Part shown: one piece after another, positions 50,498 to 63,992 of the stretch
Layout: each line of letters opens with the position of its first letter
How positions within the stretch are numbered: the first letter of the stretch is position 1
Source: Paramecium octaurelia
Taxonomy: Eukaryota; Ciliophora; Oligohymenophorea; Peniculida; Parameciidae
Direction: 5' to 3'
Length of the DNA stretch: 64,000 nt
Assembly (NCBI GenBank): GCA_905182995.1
Contig: CAJJDP010000061.1
Coordinates: 436,349-500,348, forward strand
Translations under genes and position numbers: made by a program
Notes under the pieces: model-generated
Databases searched by the model: none
Told to the model about the DNA's origin: nothing
Seen by the model: the letters and a program-made list of their open reading frames with translations, nothing else

Positions 50498-53400
50498 ATG
50501 AATTTTAGGAAAAGTCGATTAAAGTAATCCCCATTTACTGCATCCAAATTCTCTTAATCGTGTTTCCAACCATTGCTTCCTAATTAAAAGACTAAAACTA
50601 AAAAATAAAGATTATAGGATTCAATTGAAGGTTTTGTTTAAATTTATGAGCAATATCTTAAAATGCTTTTTGGATAAGAAATAACTTTTTAAGATGAGAA
50701 ACAAATTAATCCAAGGGTGTAATTATTCTAATAAGATGAAGATGCTTATGAAGAATTTGATTTACCAGAGACAGTAATAAGGTAAATTTTCATCTTATTT
50801 AATTATTTTCAGCCTCATAAACCCAGACACAATACCTGATGACTTTGAATATCCTCTTAAATAAGTAGAATATTTCGAACAAATTGTCAAGTCTTTAATA
50901 ATTGATGAAAAGTCTATACATGACAAATTGTTCCTAAAAGCTATTGAAAATGTTTTTGCTAATTTATCAGATCGCAAATTCTACTCTTTATTTGAACTAC
51001 GAACCAGAGGAGTAGAAACATAACCAAATTAGAATAGAAATACACTCATTGGTTGTGGGACAGGTTAATAATTATTTCAAAAATCTCCAGATCGATCTCC
51101 CAGATCTATCATTTTGGATGATAATCATAATTAGGAAAATAAGACAGAAGTTTTCCCAATCTATGAGAAGGCTGATAGTGTCAATAAGTTAGTGAGAAAA
51201 TTTCGAAATTTTCTCAAAGATCATGCCAGCAGAAATTAAGGAAGCTTAGCCAATGTCATTGATTTATTATCGGTTGATCTTTAAGGCTTGTTTTATATTT
51301 CTAAAAAGGCCTACAGTTAGGGTGAATACCTAAAAACACAAGGACGAGTTTGGTATAGAACGAATAATGATACATAAGATCTTCTAACCTTAACAAGGAA
51401 TATCCTTATAGTTCAATTTTCAAGAAAAGGATACAATGTTAAGCCGGTATTGTCAAAGGATGGTTCCAAAATTTACCTTCTGCTGTATATTCCAGAAAAA
51501 TCCTTAGAAGTGGCAGCAGAAAATTTTGGTTTGTAAAAAAAATTAAGCTTTTGCTTCACTGATTTACTTTCCTTGGAACCAGTGGATAATGAGTTTAGAC
51601 CTCTGAGATTAAGTGGCAGATTATGGAGACCTGATGAATATAATCTCTCACCATATTTGAAATATTTAAGACCATTGATTATTGATTAGATTTAGAGAAT
51701 TAATTTCAAGAAGTTAGCAAGAGAAGTAGGACAAAGTGGATTAAATACAGAATTATTTGAGTATAAAAAATCCGAAATTTATGGAGATGAATAAGGCCCT
51801 TCAGATGAGGAGTGGACTGCTTTTTATAAATATCTAGTACATCTAAATAATAATGTATAAATTCAGAGGCAGAAGTCTTAAATAAACAACGATATTGCTT
51901 TAGTAATAAATGAACAAAAAACTGCTGAGTAAATTTATGCAATTAGAAATCATTAAAAATTTAAATAATTTATTTAATTTAACCCAGAAGAATAAGATAA
52001 AATCCAAAAAATCTATGATTAAATAAGAGAACTTTCATCTCAATACCAAACTCTGCCAATATTTTCTAAGATTCCAAAAATTAAAAAAATCAAGCTGCTT
52101 CTTTAGTAATAGCTAGCTCACAATTATTTAAATATATTTAAAGAAGCCTTAAAAGTAGCGAATACCCCAAAATAATATTTGAAATCCATATGGGATAGGA
52201 ACAATTATTCTCCATTTGAGCTTTTTATTCCTTTCAAAATTCATTTTAACAATTCATCATTAAAGCAATAGGCAAAATTTTAAATAAAATGGTGTAGATA
52301 TATTAAAAATGAGAAAAATTAAATAACTTTGTTTCCTTCTCATGAGCGATTAAAACTATCATAGTAACTTATAGCTTCCTCTTTAAATTTGAATACTTTG
52401 ATAAATTTGAAGCTGGTTAACAATTTATTTTGTTTACATGATAATTACGAATTATTCGGCCATTGCAACAGTCTTTAATAGGCTTTAAGCGAAGATAAGG
52501 ATTGCTATAAGAAAAAACCATTTGATCTTGCTGGAGAATGGATTTTCAATTTTAAAAACCCTTGGAGTTTACCAATTGAATAAATTTGTTCTTATTTTGG
52601 AGAAAAAATAGGTCTTTATTTCGAGTTCTCAGCTTATTATATTAAATATTATGGATTTTTATCCCTTATTGGGATAATCTATACCATATTTACATATTTA
52701 TCAAAATTTTATGACTAAGATATATTTATAGGTATTATATCTTCCTTTTCAGTTTTATTAATTCACTGGAGTTCATTTGTAACTGATTATTGGAATCAAA
52801 TGTAGTTAACATTTAATATCAAATATGGATAAAATAAAAATGCAAAAGAAAGTTTTATCAGAACAGCTTTTAAAGGTAAGCACATAAGATCGATTGGAAA
52901 TGATCAATTAAATTCTTAGGAGGCTATTCATTCTGAGATTATTAAAAGAATAATTATTTCGATCTTTGTTTTGATATTTTTGATTGGATCAGACATAGGA
53001 GTTATTATTGGGCTTTACTTTTTTAATCTTTTTTTGAAAACTTTATTAGATCAAGCAGGCAATGAATTTTAATGTTTGGAAGTAATTATTTCAGGATCTT
53101 TGAATTATGGAATTTAATATTTAATAGATTCTTATTACGAATAAATAGCTACAATTCTAACAGATTTTGAAAATTATCAAACTTCTCTACAATATGAAAC
53201 CAGCTATATCATGAAAAAGTACACTTTGTATTGGTTTTCTTAATTGTTTCCATTGATGATAGTGTGTTTTCTTCACAGTCCATTAAACTTATATTGTGAA
53301 GAGGAGAATTGCAAATAATAGGTTTAATACTTGTTTGGAACAACTATTTGTTGGATATTTTGTGCTTAAGTGATGAAGTTTGTTAAATTATTCCTTTAAG

Positions 53401-56400
53401 AAAAGAAAAATTATAAAACTAACAAACAATAATCTTTAAATCTAAGTTTAACCTAATTCATTGAAGAGCAAGAATAAAAAATTCCTTTTTAAAATAGTTA
53501 AGAAAAATACGGTATTATAAATGAATATATGGAATTCTTTTTGCTTTTAGCGCTTATTAATTTATTCGGATGTTTGTTTCCATTTAGCATAACCCTGTTT
53601 TGGATTTGGATAATTATTTAATTTCAAATTTAAAAGTATAGATTATTATATCAAATTCAAAGACCGTGGCCTAAAGGAGATGGTTCACTTGGTATTTGGT
53701 AGGAAATTAATTAATTAATAAATTTTGTTACCCTATTATGCAATTCAGGATTAATTTGTATTTACTATTTTGGTAAATTGCAAGATAAAGTAGTATTGCT
53801 GTTTGTACCTTTATTATTTTATAATTTTTTTGTGAAATACATGACCATGTCTCTTTTTGGGGGCACTCCTACAATTTTAGAATAAATAATGCGAAGATGC
53901 CATTATTTGTTTAAAAATAATGTGTAAATTACAACTAGCTTAAGCAGAGCATTAGAAGAAAATAATAAAAATTAGTTACAACGCTGTCCATTATATAAAA
54001 TTTTTGGATCCATTGGAACATAGAGTTCAGATAATTTTGAAACTATAAGCTCAGATAATGAAATTACTGATTATTAATTGAAAAACAGCGAAGCAATTTC
54101 AAAAAAAATTCTAAAAGAAGAGGATGAACTTCAATAAAAATTAAATGAGTTAACTTAAAAAAGTGAACCTCAAAATCAACTTTATACTCCTAATAATACT
54201 TAAAGAAAAATACAAACAGAAGTTTCAGAATAAATAAGTAAGACAATTTTCTCTAGCTATAAGGAGAATATAAAAAGACAAGAAACATATATCAAAAAAA
54301 AATAATAATTTAAAATTAAAGAATTAATCAAGAAAATAAATTAAGTGGAATAATTAGATTATGGATTTTTTTTAAATTATTTCTCTAAAAGAACAACAAA
54401 TTATGCATTTTTAATATAGTATAGCAATGTTTCAGAAAAGCAATTAAAAAAAGATAGAACTAGAATTTGGAGATTTTTTTTTCGTTTGACCTTATTATCC
54501 TCATACAAGTTAATTTGGAGTGATTATAGGTTTTTTATTTGCTAATCTTACATTCAAAGAAGAAAAAAAATGTTGTAAAATTTAGATTATAAAAGATTTA
54601 AAATATTAAGCTAAAGTTTTAATTGTTAACTTGAATTTTATAAAAATAAAGCAACTTTGAAGTTTAGAAGACAATTTAAATAGTTTGGCAAGTCTTTAAC
54701 CCCAGAAGAAGAAAAAGAATATGAAGAAATACTGATAAAATATCGTAATTATGTTGAAAAGAAGTCTTGGTTGAATTGTAGAAAGGTTCAGATCTTTCGA
54801 TACAAAGGATTATTCTTTAAAGGATTTCGAAAATAAATTATTAAAAAACCCTCAATTAAATTTGCTTTAGAGTATTATGAAGCCATGAAAAAATTAGAAG
54901 AAGTTAAATTTGAATCGGATATTCATAAACGATTCACTACGTTAGTCCACTATTCATCAATTAATTAATACACTTTAAATTCATTTCTAGAATTGTTTGT
55001 AATGTTGGAATATGAGTAAAAATATATTTTTATTTTTGAATAGATAAAAGAGGGTATTTGAATTCCCTTCAATTAATGGCACAATAAAGTAAAAATATTA
55101 TTATCTGCAGCCTTTAAAATCTGAAATTTACAAAAATGTAATTGATAAATCAAAAGATACATATATATTTGAATAGTATTCAACAAAATTAGAAGAATAT
55201 ATTCTATAATACTGCATTGATGAGTGGAATTAAATTCCAAACATTTAATTAAAGAAACATCTACATGATATTCTTTGGATTGTCTAAATTGAAGATTAAG
55301 AATACCTGATGTAGTTTTTTTAAGTTCGGCATGGCTAAAAGTTAACTTTTTAGCAATTTCATGATGATAACTTAGGGGTATTTTTAGCTGAGAGCAAGAA
55401 CTATATAAAATTACTTAATATTCTAGATTAAATCGATGACTTTTTCATAAAAGGATACTGTATTTCATTATATTAAGCCAAAGATTGTAAAAGCCTCTTT
55501 TAAGTTTTACAATTTAGAAAGAGATACTCACTCAAATACACTATTGAGGAACTTCAATAATTCCTTTTTGCAAACATAACTTTGATGACGAAAAAATAAA
55601 TATAAAATGTTTCAATTTATAATTACATTTTGATTAAAAACTAATATATGATCTTAAACTCAATCTAAGAAAAAAAAAATTAAGTTTTATCATTAGTTTA
55701 GATGGTAATTGAGATGATTCTTCTTAAGCCTATTGAAAATTTGTAAGAGGAGATTGGGTAGTTAGAGCATCCTCTACGATATTTTCTTTTGGAAATATTA
55801 CAAAATGAATAAAATCCTTAACTAATTTTTGATTAAATGGCTATTTAAAAACAATTTATTGAAATTGATTTTTAATTGGCTCCAAATTCTAAAGAACATT
55901 CTTATTCATTATATATGGAAAATATGAAGCATTAAATTAATTTTCATCTAAGAATGAAATAATTTCAAAAAGTGATACTTTTAATTCATGAAGTTGAAAC
56001 TTTTATAAAAACAAATCATTACAACATATCTTCTGATATGTTACCACATTTTATTAATTATTTTTCCAAAAATTTAAATAGTTACATTTTAAAATCAAAT
56101 GAAATTAAAAGAATACTAGACATTTTATTAATCTATTATTTTAAAATTTCTGCTTTATTTGCTTTAAAAAAAGATTTTTAACCTGAAATTTCAAAGCTGA
56201 TTGAAGGTTTAAAAAAAAGCAGTGCATAGATAAGAATTATGTTTCGATAATTAAGCTTAAATATAAAGCTTGAGAATTTATCAGAGATTGAATAACATAT
56301 CATTTTAAAGCGAAGAATCAAACAAAGAAATGATGGATAATCATCGATTAGTTCCTTTGAAAGATTAAATTTAATAAATACTTTGAGAAAAAATCAGGAT

Positions 56401-59400
56401 TATATCCTAATATTAATATAATATCAAACGTAATTGCAAAGGTATCTAAATCAATTCCAAGCTATATAGGCTATTTAATAATATTTCAACAAAAACTTTC
56501 TTCTTGCTGCTATTCATTACTCAGATATTATATAAAGTTAAGAACTTCTCATCTCTCGTGACCCAACTCCAAATCTTTTGGATATTCCTCTTGATCACAG
56601 TCCTGGTTTAATTAACCTTGAACAATCATCCCCAATTGATGATGATCGGTATATAAGCGATGATCTTGATACCAAGATTGAAGTATTGACGGAAGGCGAT
56701 AAATTATATCTGACCTAACTGATCTATTTTAAGTTTTTATAGATGATAAATTTATATGACAGTAAAAATGAACGTTTTCAGGATTATTATAAAGAATTTT
56801 AAGAAGTAGAGGGTGTATATGAATCAATTTATACTTTTTATTTAAATCAATTAAAACTATTAAAATAAGAGAAAAGCTCAAAAAATGAGTAAAAATAGGA
56901 AATGAAATGTGATGTTGGCAAATACTTAGTCATTATGCAATTAAGATGGAATGATATTGGAAGAAAAAAGTGGCTCTAACTAATTTAAACTAATGATGAG
57001 GAATTTATTAAGTTTTAAATTATGATGTTTTCAAACTTAAAATTTACTTTAGAAAATAGATTAATAATTTAAAACGAAATTGATAACATTAATAACAAAA
57101 ATGTTGATATGTATTTCTGTATTTACTAAATCAGACTTATTTAATAAATGCTTCATCTTGATAACCTACAACCTGTTACTCATACTTTACCCAAACATTG
57201 TTCTTACAAACAATTTAGGTAAGCTAAAAAGTAAACCTTAATTGAACTGCTAAAAGAGTTTCATATGAGGCTTCAAATAAAAGATGAACATTGGTTTTAT
57301 CATCCAGGTTTAGAGGAGCTCTAAGTATTTTATTATCTATCAATATGTTTTTCATTTTCTCCCAAGCACATTGAAAATTTTCATACACAAAATAATTCAT
57401 TATTTAACAAGGCAAAACTTGGTATTAAATAAGTTGAACCGAACCCAAAATTTTATTGCTAAGCTTTAAAATTTGCTTAGATTAACAATGAATGCGTAGA
57501 TAATTTAGTTTTTGATACCTCTTTGGGTAGATTTTAATAATATTAGTTGTTTTGTTAGTTTTTAAATTGTAATGTTAAATTTTATTAAAAGCTTAGAAAC
57601 TCATATGAATAAATTTAGGAAAACTTAAATGACGATTGTTTTTCTTCGATCTTAGTACTTGGTTTGTTGCATTCATTTCTATATATTCAATAGTACGATG
57701 TTGTTGATTTAATGTACTAGTTGATATAAAGGTTGCTTTAATCTCAGGCATTTATTTTTCATAAAATTCATTAAGGATTTGAAAAAGACTTGATGATTGT
57801 AGAATGCATCTTCAAAGATACTAGTAATTATCTGCCTGCTCCCTCTAAATATCTTTTTGAATATACAAATAGCTATTTATATTTTGAGGATGTTAAATTT
57901 AATTCTCAGTATTTATTGTTTAACCTTATGATGAATTAAGATTATTTATTAATCTAAGAAATTATAAAAGAAAGTATTTTGTAATTGAAAAAATAGCCTT
58001 AATTAATTCGCATCATGCATTTATTTGAATCATTGTTGGATGTAGTAAACGCAATGATTGGATATGAAGAACCAAAATAATAATATATGTAAAACTTTCA
58101 TTCAATTGTTAAGCTTTAAATTAAATGATTATGCTGAAGGTACTTTAATGCACGCTCTCCTAGCTCATTTGTAATGTAAATATTACATGAATTTAATTGA
58201 TTACGAAAATGCTTTAAAATATTCTGAGATAATACTTCAGTATATCAACACATATATGAAATAAGAAAAAACAATACTGTCTTTGTTTAACAATTAACTA
58301 GTATATATTATTTAATCTTAGATATAAGAGTACAAGACAATTTCTTAACTTGATGAATTGAAAATAAAGGATTACGAGTTTCTTTGTGATGAAACAATGG
58401 ATTAGGATTATATTCACTTATTTAATAAAGATCTAATAAATGAAGCAATCCTTAATCATTTAAGGATAATAATAAATCTTGAATAGAATTTGCCAAACAT
58501 TAATTTTCTATTCACTCTACAATTATAATTAGAAAACAAAAATCATACAAGTTATTTACAAATGATTTATGCAATGTATTTTAACTTTCTTTAGAATAAT
58601 CACAATTCACAATCACTGTTAACTGATCAATCAAATTAAATAGAGAAAATAAACTATAGAATTAAGAATGAGGAAACAAAATAACAAGTATATTTTTCTT
58701 TGAAAATGAATCTTTTATCAGATATAACAGCAATTGATCAAAAATTAAAAGTGCTCGATTTTTAATTAAGCATTTTATAAGGAACAAAAAATGGACTTAG
58801 TTAAAAGTTAATTATAACTTGGACTATTTTGTGTGCTTAGAATACAATAGATTGTTACTCTAAAGTTACATCAATAAATAATAAGATTTTACACCCTTAT
58901 GTGTCAATGATGTATTTAATTTTATGTGAGTCATACCAAAGATTAGACCAAATTTTGAAAGCTTAAACAATGCTTGATTTAGCAGAAGTTGGTTTGAAAG
59001 GCTGGTTTGATGCTAAAAAACATCCTTTGAAAGGATTATTTTTTTTTTATTAAGGAAGCTAGGATAGATGGCTTTATCATTAATTATTAATATGTGTCCA
59101 AGAAATTCTTTGTTTAAGAGAGTTTGATAAATTTGAAATTGTGTTAATAGTTTAAGGTTTAATTTCTAAGGAGAAATAACTTCTAAAGGCTTTTGACTAT
59201 TATCATTCTAACTTATTAAAAAATATTACTGCTTCTTTGGCAAACTATGTTTTCTCATAGATTGGTAAACATCAAAAATAACAGATTGAAAAAAAGTTCA
59301 AACTTGAAGATGCATAATCCATTTTTGATGATCTAGTTGAATCGAGTTCCATTAAATCATTAAATGGTGTTACGCACTATTTAGATGTAATTTATCTCTT

Positions 59401-59489
59401 TAACTAAGGCACTGGCAATATTTAATGCATTTGAAACAGAGCACAAATGTATTGATATTATAAGAAGAGCAATAATGGAAGATTAATGA
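50498..59489 (+). CDS. Giant anoctamin (TMEM16) with ~1,850-residue C-terminal extension
   Basis: Four introns (50782-50812, 55016-55043, 58089-58113, 59387-59408) give exactly 2,962 codons with no internal TGA. Residues ~1-670 are cytosolic. Residues ~670-1115 match anoctamins: PIEQICSYFGEKIGLYFEF, then helices, FIRTAFKG, NEYMEFFLLLALINLFGCLFP in TM7, then a loop QRPWPKGDGSLGIWQEI. A low-complexity stretch follows, then ~1,650 residues of helical protein (for example YYFKISALFALKKDF, LRYFLLEILQNEQNPQLIF) without a motif I recognise. Anoctamins are Ca2+-activated chloride channels or lipid scramblases. Such an extension is not part of the usual ~700-1,000-residue family. Two fused neighbours cannot be excluded without cDNA, but the frame is open throughout. 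Confidence 0.8.
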
Positions 59490-60393
59490 ACCTCAAAATA
59501 GAATGAAAATATTACATTTAACTTTTTAAGCTATAAAGAAATATTTTATAAGATTAATAGAAAGGTTCTGATTAATTATTGAATTAAGGTGTCATGCAAT
59601 CCCTTTTAGATCATGATTAAGAGTGCATTTATGTTATTACAGAAAATCTAAAATTGCAGGCTCTTATTTCTTAATACGCTTGCACCAAATTTATAAATAT
59701 AAAATTATTATAATATCTAGTTTATCTAATTCAAAAATTAATACTATTTTTCAAAATTTGAGGGAAATAAAGAAAATAATAAAAACATTCATAGTTTTTG
59801 TATTCACTCCTAACATTATTTTTTGACTCCACTGACACAAAATTTTAGTCCAAACACTTGTCTATTTTATATTTTATTGATACTTCTAGTTCTAGTCTTT
59901 GGTACTTTTGATAATATAATCACCTTCACAAAAGAATCAAAAATTAAAAAAGGAGAAAAAGTGTTTTCCTCATCAATATATACCTTTCTTATGAGAAGGG
60001 GTTTCAAGCAGAAAAACTAGCATTTTATACTTAAATCTCATTTCATAATATAAAAAAGCTTATTCTTTTTTTTTCTTTTATGCTTGCTTTTATCTTTATT
60101 GCTTTTTTTTTCATTTTTTAAAATAGGATAAATTTGATGTTTAGAATTGAAAAATGGTTATCCTGAAATGAATATTCATAGGCAGAAAAATTTAGAAATT
60201 TTTACCAAAATTTTCCAAAAATACCAGCATTGTTTTAAATATGTATTTTATTGTTGAATAGAATTAAATTATTCATGAAAATCTTTGAAATGAGAAATAG
60301 TTTATTTTCAAGATATTTATTTTTGAGAGGCTGAAGAGTTATGGAGAGCATTTTTAAATGATCTTTTTATGGATCGATTTTTAAACCAATCAT
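59490..60393. other. Intergenic region with one weak two-helix ORF
   Basis: Gene-poor AT-rich DNA. A + strand frame at 59823-60137 (MTPLTQNFSPNTC.., ends TGA) has two hydrophobic stretches but T-rich low-complexity codons, so it is weak. Nothing else is recognised. Confidence 0.3.
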
Positions 60394-62720
60394 AATGAGC
60401 AAATTTCTTTTTAATCAATAGTGGATATTTTATCCAAATTTAGAGCTTAATAAATTTAAGAGGAGTATTAACCTGTCGACTACTATAAGAGGCTGTACAA
60501 AAAGAACAGAAATAATTTTGAGTAAGATCAATTTCATAACCAGTAATTTTTATTTTTATTGCTTAATTCTTTTTGCAACACCATTATTTGCCATAGATAA
60601 TAAGTTTATGATAATTTTACCTTCTAATAGCAATTCGCAAAAGATGTTATAGTGACCATTACTTAAGAAGGAAACCAGATTTTAATCCGGTATTTATAAT
60701 ATTTTTTTAAGGGGAAACTGTAATATCATCATCTCAAAAAGCATAATCTAGATATAGCATCAAAGAACTAATTAAATCGCACATGAACTAAATGAAGAAA
60801 ATTTAAAAACGTATTGAATACAATTGAATAAATACAATTATAGATCTTTGGGACTCTCATTTCAAAATGAAATTTTTTTGAAGATAAGCTGGCGATTTTT
60901 AGTATAATCTCAATAATAGATAATGAAAACAAATTACTTAATCAAAATATGAACTAGCAAATTCATAAATTATTTATATTTCTGCAAAAAAATTCTAAGG
61001 TAAATCATTACTATAATCAATTAATATTTAATTTTATATCAATATTCTTAAATAAATTCAAACACTTTAATTTATGTATAACATGCATAGAAAAATAAAT
61101 AGCAAAAAAGCTAATAGAATCCATAAATTATTATTTTTAAAGATTTAATTGAGAATGCAGCTTCCATTTACGCTGTATCATTAAGAGCTAAGCAGAAAAT
61201 GCTTGTTCCTCATTTAGTGTGTGCATTTGTGCTTAATCAAAAAATAACTTTAGAACATAAAGATGTTTAAGATAGAACTCCATTTATTACGTTGTTCCTT
61301 AGGACAATTAGGTTTCTTGCAGAAAAAGGAGCTAATATAATGCTAGAATTGATTTGGAAAGAACTCCATTTTCTAAGGCAAGCTTTTTGGATTATATAAT
61401 ATGATAGAATTTCTTCTTCAATATTCAAACATAGACTTTAAGTATGTGGATATGCAAGAAAGAAATGCTTTATATAATGAAATTTTTGGACTAAAGGAGG
61501 TTGAGATGAATGAAAGGTTGGCACTTGGTGTTATGATAATTCTTTGATATTACTTGAAGGAATGGATATAGATGCAAAGACAAAGATGAAAAATACTCCG
61601 TTACCTGTAGCAGCATCAAGTGAAACTTTAAGTTCCATTCCTGTTCTTATAGGCTTTTGGGTGTGATTTCAATAGAAGAAATAAATGGGGAAAAACTGCT
61701 TTAATAATAGCAGCAAAATTTAATAATCATAAAACTGCTAAGTTTTTAATTTAAAATGAAGTCGATTATTTCTTAGAAAACGAGGGATAAACAGTAATGG
61801 AAATTGCTGCAAGAAATGATTGGTTTGAAGTATTTCAATTCCTATTAGATAAAATGAAGCCATAATTATTGAAATTAGAAAAGTTAAGAAAATATAAGTT
61901 GCAATCAGTTCTCTAATCTTTAAAGGTTATTACAAAGAGTTTCAATGCAAATAAATATATAAGATATTTCTTAGAAAATTTCTACCCTAAATATAATTAG
62001 GATCATGCAGATTTGATAATTGAGATGCAAGATGGTAAACTAAACTTATGTAAAGTTATTTAAAGAATTGATTATCTCAGAAGAATAAATAACTAATGCT
62101 GTTGAACTTTGTTTGAAAATAAAAAACATATCAAATTTCAAATAAGCCTTCAGACCTAAATCCAATATACAGTTGCCTTTAAAAATCATTAATTACTATG
62201 TTGCTCAATCAACAGAACTAGATATAATACTTTTTAATTTAACATAGATTGGTTTACCTATAGAAGCAAATTGGCTGAAACATTTTTACATTTAAAAATA
62301 TCGATATTTATAATTTTTAATATTCTAAAATTCTGGTGTTCAAAATAAGGGCTCAAATTTAAATTGATTAATTGTTCTACTGAAATAGATCATCTTGCGA
62401 AGTTACAACTTTAACTCTAAACTGAGGAAAATTATAAATTTATCAAAAAGTTTTCAGAAATAACATTTATAGAAAATGAAATGTAATTTTTTGAGACATA
62501 GAACATAAATATGGTAAAATTAGGTTATGCTAATTTTACTCATAAATTTAATCCTAAAATTCAGTCATTGTGGATCAAAGAGTAGTCTAAAGTAATCTTA
62601 TATTGATATAATTAAAATTACACTATTTTGGGAGGTGATATTGTCTCTAATAAATTAAACGATTTAAAATATCCTTTGCTTGCACTATTTAATTAAGTAC
62701 TGTAGAAATGGATTCTATAA
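60394..62720 (+). pseudogene. Broken ankyrin-repeat protein gene
   Basis: Blocks of coding sequence lie in shifting frames: NEQISFQSIVDILSKF near 60400, AKDVIVTITQEGNQILIRGN near 60640, ankyrin repeats from about 61150, then helical sequence to about 62720. Ankyrin signatures include AEKGANI, NARIDLERTPFSKAS, DIDAKTKMKNTPLPVAAS and FNRRNKWGKTALIIAAK. Two joins cannot be explained by an intron: near 61338 the frame changes inside GANI/NARID, and near 61650 inside the next repeat. Both look like single-base indels. Sequencing error at this contig end is the main alternative. A member of a ciliate ankyrin family that has decayed is the best reading. Confidence 0.5.
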
Positions 62721-62920
62721 TAGATGCTACTTGATTAATATTATTGATAGATAATATTTGATAAATAAATGGCATATTAAATTGTGAACAAATAAAGATC
62801 AAACTTTTATTTTTAAATATATTTGCATTTTGATCTACTCATAAAAAGTCTCAAATTTTCATCTGATAATCAATGCAACTTTTTCCAAATAGCCATTTGA
62901 ATCTACAAGCTTAGGATCTC

Positions 62921-63578
62921 TCATGTCAAATGAGTGAAAATTTTCTAAATTAGTTTGTATTTTAAGTAAAGTTATAACTTAACAAAGTCCATGTTTAAAA
63001 TGATACATTTTTGACTGATATCATTATTATTTCTAAAGGTGAAGGAATTTATGTTATTGTTTATATTTGTAAAGTTATCTTTAAATCAACATATCAGCAT
63101 TTTTGATTTTGTGCTTGCAAAGAATTCAACAATTTTTATAACTATTTCTTCAACTAAACATTAACAATAATAAAAAAATTAATTTGTTTCTAATAGAGTT
63201 CATTGTCTAAAATGAATATGTATTTTTCATCTAACGTCTAATGAACAAAACATTTCATAATTCTGCAATCTTCTTATCTTAAAGTATTTTTGTAATAATA
63301 TGTTATCTCATTCCTTCATATTCACCCAAAGAGTAATTTTGCTTTTTAAAATCATAATTCTTCATTTTTTTGAGAATATATGTCACTTTCATACATCCCT
63401 CCAAAATGCAACTTTCCTTTGATTCATCTTTTCTGAAAGAACACCTTTCAAACAAAAGCTGAAAAATTCTTCATCTTAAATTTTTGCTTTATTCCTTATT
63501 ATTCTTGAACTTTGAGTTTCCCATAAGAAAATAAAGTTAATATTGAACTATATATATATTGTTATTTAGATCTTCCAT
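62921..63578 (-). CDS. Hypothetical protein, splice structure unresolved
   Basis: From a start at 63576-63578 (MEDLNNNIYI) there are clear coding blocks in separate frames: RIFQLLFERCSFRKDESKES, MKVTYILKKMKNYDFKKQNY, EEIVIKIVEFFASTKSKMLI and NMDFVKLQLYLKYK. The last block stops at TGA 62921-62923. The intron joins were not fixed. No domain is recognised, and decay as in the neighbouring ankyrin gene is possible. Confidence 0.35.
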
Positions 63579-63656
63579 TTTAGAATTTATAAGATTTATG
63601 AAACAAGATTAGCTTAAAATAAAAGGAAACAGAAAAGTGATGCAAATATCTTGTAA

Positions 63657-63815
63657 ATGAGTTCGTCCTCTAGTTTACTAAAGGACTACATTTATCTTAA
63701 AATGATAAATAGAGTGTACAAAATTGTAAAGGTTTCAATTGAAGAAGTTCTCAATAGGATTTTACTTTCAATGGGAGTAGATTATTACTAAATTTAGATT
63801 CCTCTGGTTCTCTGA
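63657..63815 (+). CDS. Short ORF, 52 aa, hypothetical
   Basis: MSSSSSLLKDYIYLKMIN... runs to TGA at 63813-63815 with normal ciliate codon use (two stop-type Gln codons). It may be a complete micro-protein or the first exon of a gene cut by the contig end. No family is recognised. Confidence 0.3.
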
Positions 63816-63862
63816 TTATGTAAGTGGTATTCAAAAGCTAAATTTGTATGTCTTGTGAACGC

Positions 63863-63878
63863 AAAAAAAAAAAAAAAA
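63863..63878 (+). repeat. Homopolymer A16
   Basis: Sixteen A in a row, directly before the unusual palindromic end. It marks the last ordinary-looking base composition of the window. Confidence 0.95.
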
Positions 63879-63880
63879 GC

Positions 63881-63896
63881 TTTTAGTTAACTAAAA
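63881..63896. repeat. Perfect 16-bp palindrome
   Basis: TTTTAGTTAACTAAAA equals its own reverse complement. It lies between the A16 run and the GC-rich inverted repeat. Confidence 0.95.
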
Positions 63897-63906
63897 AAAG
63901 GTTTTT

Positions 63907-63948
63907 CTTCGGCATCATTTGGGGCTTACGCCCCAAATGATGCCGAAG
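63907..63948. repeat. 19-bp perfect inverted repeat with 4-base loop
   Basis: Left arm 63907-63925 (CTTCGGCATCATTTGGGGC), loop TTAC at 63926-63929, right arm 63930-63948 the exact reverse complement. As RNA or single-stranded DNA it would form a long hairpin. No T-run follows, so a simple terminator is not indicated. Confidence 0.95.
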
Positions 63949-63951
63949 TCA

Positions 63952-63968
63952 AGGGGCCGGAGGCCCCT
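63952..63968. repeat. GC hairpin, 7-bp stem, 3-base loop
   Basis: AGGGGCC, loop GGA, GGCCCCT. It directly follows the 19-bp inverted repeat and shares its high GC content. Confidence 0.9.
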
Positions 63969-63976
63969 GCTTCGGA

Positions 63977-63992
63977 GGGCGGGTGGGTGGGG
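63977..63992 (+). other. G-quadruplex-forming motif at contig end
   Basis: Four G-runs separated by single bases: GGGCGGGTGGGTGGGG. This fits the most stable quadruplex pattern. It is not a ciliate telomeric repeat array (G4T2 or G3T3), because the repeat unit is not regular and it occurs only once. Confidence 0.8.

Noticed and set aside
63907-63948. Rho-independent terminator
   Set aside because: There is no downstream T-run and the host is a eukaryote.
63977-63992. Ciliate telomere
   Set aside because: Paramecium telomeres are arrays of G4T2/G3T3. Here only one irregular G-rich block occurs, with single-base loops.
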